Of a stretch of DNA of 64,000 bases, positions 33,801-45,800 are shown in pieces. Position numbers and translations under genes: made by a program. Origin of the DNA: Symsagittifera roscoffensis. Taxonomy: Eukaryota; Xenacoelomorpha; Acoela; Convolutidae. How positions within the stretch are numbered: position 1 is the stretch's first letter; every line of letters starts with the position of its first letter. Location: NCBI RefSeq assembly GCF_963678635.1, contig NC_087063.1, forward strand, positions 61,357,850 to 61,421,849, written 5' to 3'. The notes beneath the pieces were generated by a model. The model was not told the DNA's origin. It did not search any database and saw only the letters and a program-made list of their open reading frames with translations.

Positions 33801-36800
33801 TACCGAGTTTTATCAGTCGAGGTCGGTTAATGTCAGTTATATTAATTGTTTTTTTTTCACTCTGAATGTAATTTTTGAGCTTTGATATTATAAGTACATG
33901 CGCGCGAGAATGGGGGGGGGGGGCGGAGAGTAGAGATTGCTCATTTGATCCGAGAGCAATTGGTCCAAAGTTTCCCTTTTTTTCAGAAGAGTTTACTCGG
34001 AGTAGTGAAATTCCTATCTATTTCTGTTGCATTTCAACGCATTTTTTAGATTGTTACTTCATTGTATTCTCCTTCGCCGCTTTAAGAAAATGATTTATTG
34101 AAAAAATCCCGATCTATTAGTTGGCGTTCTTAGATTAATGTGGTCGGAACACGCTGCGCTATTCGTACAAGAACCGGCTATCCTTGCTTCTTATTTTTAG
34201 GAGATCTACCAGGACAGAGAGAGCTTCAACAAACAGGTGTTCGAGACTGCCTCGGCTGACTTGGCCTCAATGGGAATGGTGGTCATCTCATACACCATAC
34301 ACGAGATCAAAGACTCATTCGTAAGCTGTTTCTCTATTAACATTTTATACCGAAAACTTTACTGATCCAGCTGCAGTCAGGCAAGTTGTTTCATCGCTGC
34401 ATATGAACAAAAACTACTTGACCATACTCAGAATTCGGATCTACTTAAAAATCTCCCCCTTTTCAGAAAAGGGGGACGGAGAGATTGTAAGTAGATTAAG
34501 TTAGTCGAATTTTCGACCAATCAGAATGCAGAAAATGTATAATTCTCAATACAAAGCTCTAGCGCTAATTTACTGTATTTATTCATAGAAGCGGAGATCC
34601 TTAAGTAGATACCATAGGGGGGTATTGTTAAGTATATCCCAGAATTCTCCGTTTGTTCTTTTTTCCCCTCTAAGGCGTCTGTTATACTTCTCAAACTGCT
34701 TAACATGAACGAATAAATAACACTTTTTCATTTGCGAAGCAATGTGTATTAGTACGAACTTTTTTTCAACCGAAGTCGCAAATATTGGTGCCAATTTTGG
34801 GGCACTTTTACAGCTTTTTCATAGCATCATGTGATTTGACATTTGAATACTTATAAGTTAATAAAGTTGATGTATTTTAATTCATCAAGTGAACCGAAAC
34901 AAGTGATTTGTTTCAAACAACATACAATAATGAAAACCCGATTTTAGAAATTTTCTAACCCAATATATCTCGCTATTTTTTGAAATGCATTACTAGTGTG
35001 GATTTAGTGTGGATGCCTTCAGTTTGTTATATTCCAACTTATCACTGGCAAAATTGAGTCTATTTGTATTTGGTGCCCAGTTTTACTGAATTGCATTGGC
35101 AATTTATTAGCATATGTAGCTGCTTTATTCGTGACTAGTGTTTGTTGGTTGTTGAGCTTGCGTGGCTGAGGGAATAATGAGACTCAAATTCTCTTGATTG
35201 CAGTTGGTCGCAGATTCGAATCCTACACGTAGACGAGTTTTTGCTAATTCGAAGCTTATTTATACTTTGTCTTATTTAACTTGATAGAGATGCTTTTTGG
35301 TATTGTTCTCGCAAGGGGGCTATTCTCATGCGCGAATGGGCGAAAAAACTAGTGGGCGAAAGACCGAAAACAAAAATGGCTGAAAGTCAGTTTTCAAAAA
35401 GAAGCAATTGCCATTCAATTTAAATGAATTGAATGAAGCAATTTTTTGCTTCTTTCATAGCGAAACCCTTGAAAATATAAAGTCTATTTCAATTCGGCGG
35501 CGGTCAGTGACATTTTCAAAATTGTGCATATTTCTGCCGTTTCTATATTCGGCCAATATCAGTGTTCAGTCCCTGGAAATGTTTACTTTCTTTCTAAGTT
35601 TTAGATTGCTGAAATCTGATTGGCTGATTTTTATTTTCGCGCTTTCGGTCCTTCGCGTATGAGGGATTCCACCTTATCGCAAGTATTGCGAAATGCAGCT
35701 CCGCCTCTGTGTAGATAGTTACAAATTTAATTTAACATCGTTCAAAGTAAGTCAGAGAAACATTCAGAGCTAATCCGTTTCAGTCGTTCATCAAATTTTG
35801 ATTGTTTGCTCAATAAAATAAAGGGGTATAGGGCGACGTGCCGACGGTAATTCAAGCCGAGGGGACTTCAGGACGAAATTTAAACTTTACACGCACCTTA
35901 AAACACTATTTTATCATCGAAAAAGCGTTGCTTTTCATTTAGGCAACTTTAGTTCAAGCGTTATTCATGACAATGCGCCATTTGTGATTGGGATCCGTTA
36001 ACAACATCAGCCGGTTTTTCAAATACTTAAAGTAAAAACATAAAAAACGCAAGCGTATTTTATTTTTCAACTTTCCTAAACATCATTTGGAGGCTTAAGT
36101 TTTATGAAAACGCCAATAACTAGTAATTCAGAAATTATTCAAAAATGTTCTCAAATTAATCATATTTCTTTTTATAAGAAAATATTCGGCTTGAAGTCCC
36201 TAATGTTACAATTCGGCTCGAAGTCCCGTCGGCTTGATGTCCGGCAACCAAAATAAAGTACCCACAATAACTCAGATATGTCATGCTTCTAAATCCTGTG
36301 AAGCTTCTAAGTGCTCCATCATATATTTATGGGGATCTGATTTTAGTTTCTTAAGTATTAGTCTTTGTAATATGAGTCTATTAATCATGATTTTGAAACA
36401 TGTACTTTTCTAAATGAATTTAAATAAGTTTCCAGCTGTATGTGGGTTATGCTTTGTTTTCAAGTGGAAGTGCTATTTTTGACCTCATGCTTTGGATTTT
36501 GTGAGCTCACAACGCATAATAAGAAGCAAAAAAAGAACCGGCAGAGTTAATTAAAAAGTCAGAGTTCATGTCTCAAGTTTGTCTGAAACCTCTAAATTTC
36601 ATGCCCATTTTTTTAAAATTGGAAAGATTGCTCTTTTGAAGAGTCGATGAACGTTGTAATTACTCTTGTATAGGTCTTGGAGATTTGTTTTTTTTCAGGA
36701 CTGTTTTGTTCAGGCTTAAATTTATTTTTTATCGGTTTGACTTTCGATTTATTTTTAAGTTCAGTTCATTTCCTGTGTTAAAAGGAAGGCAAACTCCACT

Positions 36801-39800
36801 ATCCAAGAGCAAAAGTGAAAAAGTTTTAGTAAACGTGATCGGCTTCTTATTTCGAAAGTGGAATTCAGTTTTCAGATTTCCCAGCAAAAATAAAAAATTT
36901 ACCAGTTGATCCAGTTTTCTCATATTGGGTTAATTTTATCAAAAATGTCCATTATAACTGGTTAAAGAAATTCAAAGAACTTCAAGGCCATGTTTTTATA
37001 TTCGAATGTAGTTTTTTCAAAGATTTTTTCGAAACAAATTTTGTTTGTTTTGTGTTCTGTATATTCGCATCTATTGATTCCTTTCCAGCTGTCTGTTGGC
37101 TAATGCAATGAACTTTATCTATTCCAGCGGATGCAATTTTATTGAAGAGCACATGGTTTTTGACTTTCTGTTCACTCATGTGAATTCAAACAAAATTATG
37201 TATCAATGAAAGTAAAAAAAAAGCTGTTTTATCTTAGTGTTGAAATTTTGTTATTTCATTAACATCTGAATGAAAAATTTTTAACTCGAGCTTCTTTTGT
37301 AGAATAATAATGAAAAAGAACAGTTTTGGCTATTTAAGCAGCTTTGCTGCTATTTATGTTTTTATTTTAAAAAATTTGCTCGACATAGCTCTAGAGTCGA
37401 TGAACGGTGAGAAGACTTATAAAGCTCTCGGACGTTTTTTTTTTGCTTTGTGTTCTGGGGAAGTCTTAAAATTATTTCACATTCAAGTTTGATTTTTCAT
37501 GGTTTGACTTCTGATTTCTTTTTAAGTTCAGTTCATTTTCTTTGTTAAAATGAAATTGAAACCAAACTGTGATATTGAACAACAAAATTTTACACCAAAA
37601 CTTCAAGTTTTGAAAGTGGATTTTTAGTTTTCAGATTTCAAAAAGTGTCAATCATAAATTCTTTTCGAATTTCAAAGAATTTTATGGCCCTATTTTTTAA
37701 TTCGAAATTCAAAAGTTGGATTTTTTCTGTCGAAATTCAAAAGTTGGATTGCTATCATTGACTTTTTTCTAACTATCTGTATGTTTTGTTGTTTATACAT
37801 ACTCGAGTCCATTTTTTTCGAGGCTTTTAAATTTGTACTACTGCTAATTTTGAAATTTTTGTCTAGTCTTTGGCTAGTGAAAACAAGGTAAATGTAGATT
37901 GGATATTCGAATTCCATCTAATGCAAATTGTAGTTCTACGTTTCAATTATTCCTTTTTTGAGCAATTTTAGAGTTGTTCGGTTCTGCGTAATTTAGTTAC
38001 CCGTTTTCGTTTTGGCAGTTTGGCTCTCAGAGTGCGCTTTTAAAATACAGATTTCAAGCCAGTCATTTCTAAGAGATAAAATTCTTTTCTATCACTGTTC
38101 GGAGAGACTCCATTTTGATCAATTCACCTTTAATGCTTTTGGAGCTTTTAAATTCAGTTTCCAAGTGGAGCTCTTCAAGATATGAATTTTAAATACCGTT
38201 AGGATTGTAGTTTCAAAATTGAGTTCAATCTTAACTGTACCCATTTGACAAAAATTGCGGCTGGACTCTTGATTTGTTTTTAATTTCAGTTCATTTCCTT
38301 TTTAAAAGGAAGGCATACTTCACTATCGAACAGAAAATGTGTAAAGGTCACGAAAAACGTGATCGACTTCTAGTTTCGAAAGTTGAATTTAAATTTCAGA
38401 TGTCCCAGCGAAATAAAAAATTATCTATTGATCCAGTTTTCTCAAATTGGGTCGAATTTATCGTAAAAGTGCCGACATCACTTCTTTTAGAAATTCAAAG
38501 AGCTTTAAGGGCATCATTTTTTTTTCAAATCTCAACTTTCGAATTCAGAAAAAAAATTGATGCCCTTAAACAAGTTGTTATCAACTTGTTCAGATTTTTT
38601 TCAAAAAAAAAATGTTTTTTTTTGTTTACTTCAGTTCATTGACTCTTTTCCAACTGTCTGTTAGCTATTTTGCTTATTGTGAATTGACGAAGAGCTATAA
38701 GATGATATAATTGTTTATTAAAACATTCAAATCTCTTCAAACTGTTAAGGATTTTTGTAAAGAAACTTGTCATATTAGCTATCTATTTTTCCAATGAAAG
38801 TCACACGTTTCATTGAACAGCTTTGTAAAATTGCTCAGTGATTGCTAGCAACATGGGTTAACTAATGGGCTCTTAATTCATGCGCATTTATCGATGCCGC
38901 TTGTTTTTATCTCGTATGCAAATGATAGCCGTTCTATATAAGATTCTTTAATCTTGTACAAATATTGAACTTTCGTCAAAATTACCAATGAAAAGATTAA
39001 ATTTTTAGATAAAGATTAAATTTAAATATTTTTTCTAACATTTTTTATTTTTTACTCTTTCGATTAGCAAGCGTTATCAAACGAGAATTTAGACTTTTTT
39101 CGGCATAACAACTTGTTTAACAGAATCAATTGTATCCTTTTTCATAATGAATTCCAATTTAATGCGTTCCCGGCCAACTTGATCTGGAGGTAACGAATGT
39201 TCCTGGGACGGCAAAGGTCCTGGGTTTGAATCTGACCAGGACCTATTTTTCAATATTCTGTTTTCAATAAAATAGTCGCTCATCTGTTGTCAGCTTAGCT
39301 GCCACATCTTGGAATCGAGTTTTTTTGCTGCGCGCTTTTTTTTAATGTTGCTTTTTGTGTTTGATTTACTCGTACAATTTGTAATTTTACTTACTTTGAC
39401 TTCGTATTTCCTTAAATTTGTTTCGCTGAAAGAATTGCTCGGCCTATTTTTTTATCGGCTTAATTGCCTAATTTTCAAGGGAAACACAAGTTTAACTCTC
39501 CCTTCCGCGCTTTTCAAGTTGGCTGTATGTTTACCAATCGGTTTGTTGAAATTTCTTTTTCCTTATGGAAAATTGCTTCCAAATTATTGGAAAGTTTTTA
39601 ATTTTTCTCAGAAACTTCAACTGAATTTCAAAAAAGAGTAGCAATTGAAAGACCGCCTCGCCTACTGTCTTGTGTGCCTGCATACCTCCCTAGAGTCTCT
39701 TTTTACTTGACCCCTCTGTCTAGAGGCTTCGAAAAAATTTGTGGGGGTAATATTTGACCCAAATTTTTGAGTTTTTCGTTTTGTCGAAAACTACCCCTCT

Positions 39801-42800
39801 CAAATCTGAATTTTTGGTTTCAATGAATAGAACGGTTTTGAAAAGTTTCCTTTATAAGCGATTACGCCCGAAATTCTCTGACACCAAAATTTATGAGCCG
39901 CGGAAATTTTGACTTTTTGACCGTTTTTTTAATTTTTCGTCCTTCTCGAGGACTACCCTCCCAAGTCTGAGATTCGGGTTTCAATAGTTTTTACAGGTTG
40001 CGTGAATCCCTTCTGCATAAGCAGCTACGCCCTATATTTAACACAAAAACGTATGATTTTCGGAAATATCACATTTTTGATTTTACGGTTTTTAGACTTT
40101 TCTCGCCAACTATCCTGCCAAATCTGATATCATAGATTTAATCGAAACAACAGGTTGTTGAAAGCTTATCTTTACAATAAGCTATACCCAGTTTGATTAA
40201 GAAAAAAAATTGTGGCCTTCAAACAAAACAAAGTTTTACAGTTTTTGGAAAACTTATTGACTTTACGCGAAAACTACCATGCCAATTCTCAGGTTGTGTT
40301 CAATCTAGAAACCCGGCGTTGGTATTTTTTTCCGCTTAAGGGCCACAACCTGCTTTTTGCAGAAAAACCTATAGGATTATGGAAAGTCTGTAAACCTTTT
40401 TTGAACTTTCGACTGTTTTTCAGACTTTTTGATTTTTCTTCTTAATTACTTAATCAAATCTGAGATGAAAAATTAAATTGAAAGAACCGGTTGCGATATT
40501 GTTCCTGCATAAGCGGTGAACTTTTAGGTTTTTAAAGAGAAATGATATCTTCTTGAGTGACTTGAATATCTAAAATTTTTTTACTCTTCTCATTTATTTC
40601 AGAAAAACAACTAAGATTGTGGGCAAAGTCCAACTTATGAAATCTCATTTTTCGTGCCTAGTTTTTTTTCGTCACCGAGTTTTTTTTTCAACATATAAAA
40701 TTTTTTTGTTTGTTTTGTATCACAAGTTGTGCGAAGCTCCGCTTTGCCTCTGTGTTTGGAAAGTTTGGCTGATATACAAGTTGGCTTAAACTTGCAAAAA
40801 AAAACATTTTGAGATGCTTCTGAAGTTTGATTGGCTAGTTTTAGGGGGAAATTTCTTGCTAATCGGATGGAAGCAAAATAGTTTCAGTTCAATATGTTGA
40901 AATTTTTATTGTTAGGCATGAATAATGATAAGTATAAAGACCCTTCATTTGTAATATTGACGATACTACTAAACGTTTTCATCGATTATCCCATAAAAAA
41001 TCTTTTTTTCTGCTCTTGGACCTTTTCGACTTTTAAACGCTTTCTGCTCTTAGGCGATTCCGTTTTTTTGCTCTGCCTCCTTCATTGAACTATGATTTAT
41101 CGCTTCTAAATGTCGTGTTGATTTTTTTTACAAGAGTTTTAAAATTGGTTCACGCTCAGATTTGATTTTTCGCGGTTTGAATTTTGATTTATCAATGAAA
41201 ATTAGTTTGCTATAAAGAAGATAAAAATCACGCGGTTCAACAACGGAAGTGAAAATGGCGTGGGATCTATTTAACAATCCTCCTATAGTGCCTACTAAAG
41301 AATTGCCACCCCTATAAATGAAAGAAGTAAGTTAGCACTTGAGAGTTCTGTTTATAACTCGAATTTGATGCAATCTGATTGGTCGAAAATTCGACTAAAT
41401 TAATCTACGTAACAATTACCCCCTCCCTGTAAGGGGAGTGGTATGTGTTAAGTAGATCCATGGCGCGAAAAAAAAACATGTATGATCTATACCAGCGGAA
41501 TAAACAATTTCTCAAACCGAGTTAATTTCATGAATATGGTGCTAATCATAAAAGATTCTATGAACTTCAAGATGGTCATTATTCCGAAATTTGAAAGCCG
41601 AAAGATGGTCAAAGAAGTATATTTTTTTCTCGTTTTCATGCGCTCATTGAAACTTTTCCAGCTGTCCGTTGGCTACGTTTCTTTGTCAAAACGTTTCTTC
41701 GTGATGTGTTGTATTTGCATCAATTTTTTTTTAATTGCAAAATTTTTCCGACCTAACTTTATATATTGAGTTAGCGTCTGAATTGATTCTAAACAATGAT
41801 TTTTATCAATGATATGAGTTAGAGAAAAATATGTTTTAATTTAGGGCTACTTGAAAGCTCTGGGAATGAGCAGGACCGAAGAAGTGAGAAGAGACGCCAG
41901 GATCGGAGAGGCGCAGGCAAAGATGGAATCTGGAATCAAGGAGGCAGAAGCTACTCAAGAGAAGGAACAATCCAGGTACTACAACGAAGAAAAAATGGCA
42001 GAATCGAAGAGAACTTATGAGATTGAACAGGCCAAGTATAATGAGAAGATTTACGTGCAACAGGCCCAAGCTGACCTTGCTTACGATTTGCAGGTACGTA
42101 AACAGGACATCTTTTAATTGAATTTCAAGCAAAATAGGTCAAATATAACAAAAGCAAACGATGATGTAATTTATCTGGGTCACGTATTTCATACGCTTGT
42201 TCAATTTTTTCGTAATTTTCCTTGTCGAATAAAAGATCTACAGCTCGCGGTAGCCTGGGCGTAAGCATAGTTAGCCAAATTGCCTAGACGATAAATATGC
42301 TTCTGAAAGAACAGAAAGCGCGCAAAATTGATGAGATCATGTGGTCAGTTTTTTAAAATCAACAAGGAACGCAAACAAGTTGAACATTTATATATTTGTC
42401 TATTGTCTTAATTCTATAAACAAGGTGTGCGCTTGTGCTTGACAACAGTGTCATTTTTTTACCGGAAAAAAAATGAAAAACAAAAAGAAGATGAATGAAT
42501 TGCTGCGTTCATTCCCGCTTAAGATTTCTCTTGTATTTCGTTTATATAGGTCTTGGTGATTTTTTTTGTTTTTTTTTCAGGAAAAAGTCTTAAAATGCTC
42601 TGATAACTACAGATGGGCATTCATACATGAATGCACTTAGGTAAATTTATGAATGCACTTAGGTAAATGTGCACCTTCTGAGTTCAGTTGAAATTCATCT
42701 ACTGAAAGTTACCTAATTAGCACTCCAAATTCGAATGTGGAAATGGTGCGGAAAAATGTGAACAATTTCTAGTTTTGAATATGGAATTTAAATCTTAGGT

Positions 42801-45800
42801 TTCTAGCGGAATAAAAACTTTACCTATTGATCCAGTTTTCTCAAGCTGGGTTATTGTTATCAAGAAAGCGCCATTCATAAATTGTTATAGAAATTCAAAG
42901 AGCTTAAAGGGCATCAATTTTTTTTTGAAATTCGAAAGATGAGATTTTTTCATTTTCAGTGGTTTTTTGTTAACTTGCGTTCATTACTCTTTTCCAACTG
43001 CCAGTTGGCCATCTTTTACCTCTTGCTTCAACTTGGCGTGTATTACCTAGTCAGGATCAATTGAGCAATCTCCCTCCCCATTCTCGCGTGAACGGGGGAG
43101 CTAAATAGGTAGTTGACATGTTTATAACCACTTGAAAATAGTTTGAAAGATATGAAATCATGAACCAGATTCTCCAGCGAATTTGGAACGCCAAAAATTA
43201 CAGTATCAAAGCTCATAAATTATATTCAGAGTGAAAAACGAATCAATAAAACTGAGGCACTTAAGCTTTTTTTATCCTAAAAGGATGCTATTGCGTACAT
43301 TATTAACGTGCTGTAGAGAAACAAGGCTGGAGCACTAACCCTGGTAACTCGCTTTCCTCGATGAGACAATGGTCGTCCAAACAAAAATCTGCAAAACATT
43401 CTCATAAATTTCGATTTTTTTCTCAATACTCATAAACTTCAGTCGGTCAATTGATTGCGTGTTATGAACACAGCAACCATCTATTTGCGTTTGCTATCGT
43501 CTTTTTGCAGCGTCTTGCCGTTTTTGCTTGGGGGAGATAGCTCACTTGGTCATTATGGGGGGAAATGATCAAATGATCCACTAGTCATAAAAAAGTTATC
43601 CGTACAGATTTTTATAGTGTAAATAATTAAGTGATTTTCACCTATTTATGTCGTTATAAACGTTAAAAATTTGGTCACGCTCAGATTTGGTTTTTCGCGT
43701 TTTTTCTTTTGATTTTTTTTTGAAATTATCAGTACATTTCCTTTTTACAACAAAAGTGTAAAGGTCACAAAAAACGTGAATGTAATCTTGTTTCAAAAAG
43801 GGACTTGAATTTTTTTTTGAATTTCCAGTGCAATAAAAAAATACCTGGTGATCCAGTTTGCTCTAAATTGACAAGATAAATAAATGGGATGAGTGCGAAT
43901 CATAAACAATTCTTGTAATTCAAAGAGCTTTAACGTGTTTTTGCGGCTAATTTTGACATGAAAAATTCGTTAAGTTCAAGTTTGGCATCTTCTTAAAGCT
44001 ACAGGCCTTTAAGACTTGATTCGGATCCCAAAAAATCAATTAAGTTGTCTCTGTTCTGTTCTTATTTGTTCCGTTTTTCAGATTAAATGACACGCATTTT
44101 ATACATGACACGATGAGAGACTAAACTCTCAATTTAATTCAATGCTACTTTGTATTCGTCTAGTTTTTTTGACTCTCTGTTGTTATTAGTTTTACTTTAT
44201 TCAATAGCCTTTTACTGGAAAAAAAACTGCAGAAAGTAAGCAAAAACACGTTGATATCGACATTAAAAAGATCGAAGTTTCTGTCGTGATTCGATCGATA
44301 TTTACAATTTTTTTGGATAAGCTTTGGTTAGAAAGTTTCTGCTTTTTAGTTTAAATTGGAGCGAGTAAAGCAAGCGACTATTTCGAATAGCTCTCAATTC
44401 AGCTATAAATATTTCGAATATAGCTGTGGAGAACTAGTTCCTGAAACTTATTCTAACCCTTCCCAGTACTAAGAGTGGCAAACGTTTTTGTTATTAATTT
44501 TGCTGGTATATCTACAGTCAACTTTAGACATTTCTTTGTTTGATTAACATCTTAAAAAAACCAAATTGAAGAATCATTGCTTATCTTTAGTTTCAGGTTT
44601 ATCCAAAATATAAATTTTATTGACTTTCTATTTCTCTAAATAAGCAACACTCATGGTTATTACACTAACAAGCGTGCGATTGTTAGTGTTTTTGTACGAA
44701 CCTTCTTTTTTGTTCATTAAAAGTGATAACTTATTAGGTGGCACTTGCTATAATTTCGATCTGTAGCTTTGGAAATTTGGCCAAAACGCGTCTTTTTAGT
44801 GCTTTAGGAGAGCTTCGCTCAAAAATCAATTTGGTCAACCTAAAAAAGGTCGTCAAAATTTTCGAACATTTTCGAAAATCCGCCCCTGCTATAAGGTGAT
44901 GTTATCTGAGCTAAAAAAACGCAAAAGATGAAAATTTCAAAATCTTAGAAATCTTGGTTTTCTTGTTTTTGGTTTCCTGTAGATTGTTAACATTTTCCAA
45001 CTCTACGATGGTTGTGCTTTGAAATTGAATTTTGTTATAGAATCGAAGGTACAAATGAACCCAAAGAAACTAAAATATCAAAACAACAAAATATGAAGCA
45101 TTGTTCTATTTATATCAAAATTTACCTCCTATTCTAATATATCTCATTTGTTTTTTTTTTGCAATTCTATGTTGGCTATGTTTTGATCATGGGCATCGTT
45201 TTTTTTTGCCGGAGTATGTGTTTAGACATTTCAATAATCGAAACGGGCATGTGAAATAGATTATAATTCAAACTATGTTCCTAAGTTTTGTTTTAGGCTG
45301 CTATTCAGAGGCAGAAAATTATTGCTGAGGAAACTAAGATCAAGGAAATTGAAAGGAATCAACAGATAGCTATTCAAGAACAGGAGATCCTCCGAAGACA
45401 GAAGGAATTAGATGCTAAAGTGAAGCAACCTGCACTGGCCGAAAAGTACAAGAAAGAGCAGCTTGCAATTGGTCAGGCTACTATGATTATTAACGAGGCA
45501 GAAGCGGAGGCCTTGGCTATCAAGTTGAAGGGCGATGCTGAGGCTGCGGCTATCAACGCTAAAGCCAAAGCGGAGGCCGAACAGATGGCACTGAAGGCGA
45601 AGGCCTGGCAACAGTACCAGGACGCTGCTCTGGTCGACATGGTGTTGCAGGTGCTTCCCCAGATGGTGGCGGAGGTGGCCGCGCCCCTCACTGAGGGAAC
45701 TAAGGGCATCAAGCTTGTGGCAACTGGAAGCGACGCCCAGATTGGAGCGGCAAAACTGACCGGTGAAGTGCTGGACATTGTGGAAAGACTCCCACAAGTT

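Larger units (their letters stand above)
26592..33835 (+). mobile_element. Degenerate Ty3/gypsy-type LTR retrotransposon, full length
   Basis: Two LTRs, both starting TGTCATGCC and ending TGTCA, enclose gag, protease, reverse transcriptase, RNase H and integrase remnants in that order, which is the Ty3/gypsy layout. The element is flanked by an exact 5-bp target duplication GTTAT (26587-26591 and 33836-33840). Many frameshifts and stops break all reading frames, and the LTRs differ at roughly 10-15% of positions by eye, so it is an old, inactive copy. It lies in the intron between flotillin exons 3 and 4, in the same orientation as the gene, and is inserted within an older MITE. Confidence 0.92.
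26388..33951 (-). mobile_element. GGATC-family MITE split by the LTR retrotransposon
   Basis: The left part 26388-26591 and right part 33841-33951 are the two pieces of one element in the opposite orientation to 43054-43579. With the retrotransposon and one GTTAT removed, they run continuously. The ends are GGATCAATTGATCAATCTCC and (inverted) GGATCAAATGAGCAATCTCT. Flanks GAGAACAA and GAGAGCAA match 7 of 8. The left part is repeated at 21151-21354 in duplication unit 1. Confidence 0.85.

Noticed and set aside
26592-33835. Endogenous retrovirus with env
   Set aside because: No env-like frame, signal peptide or membrane segment after integrase; a Ty3/gypsy-type retrotransposon fits better.
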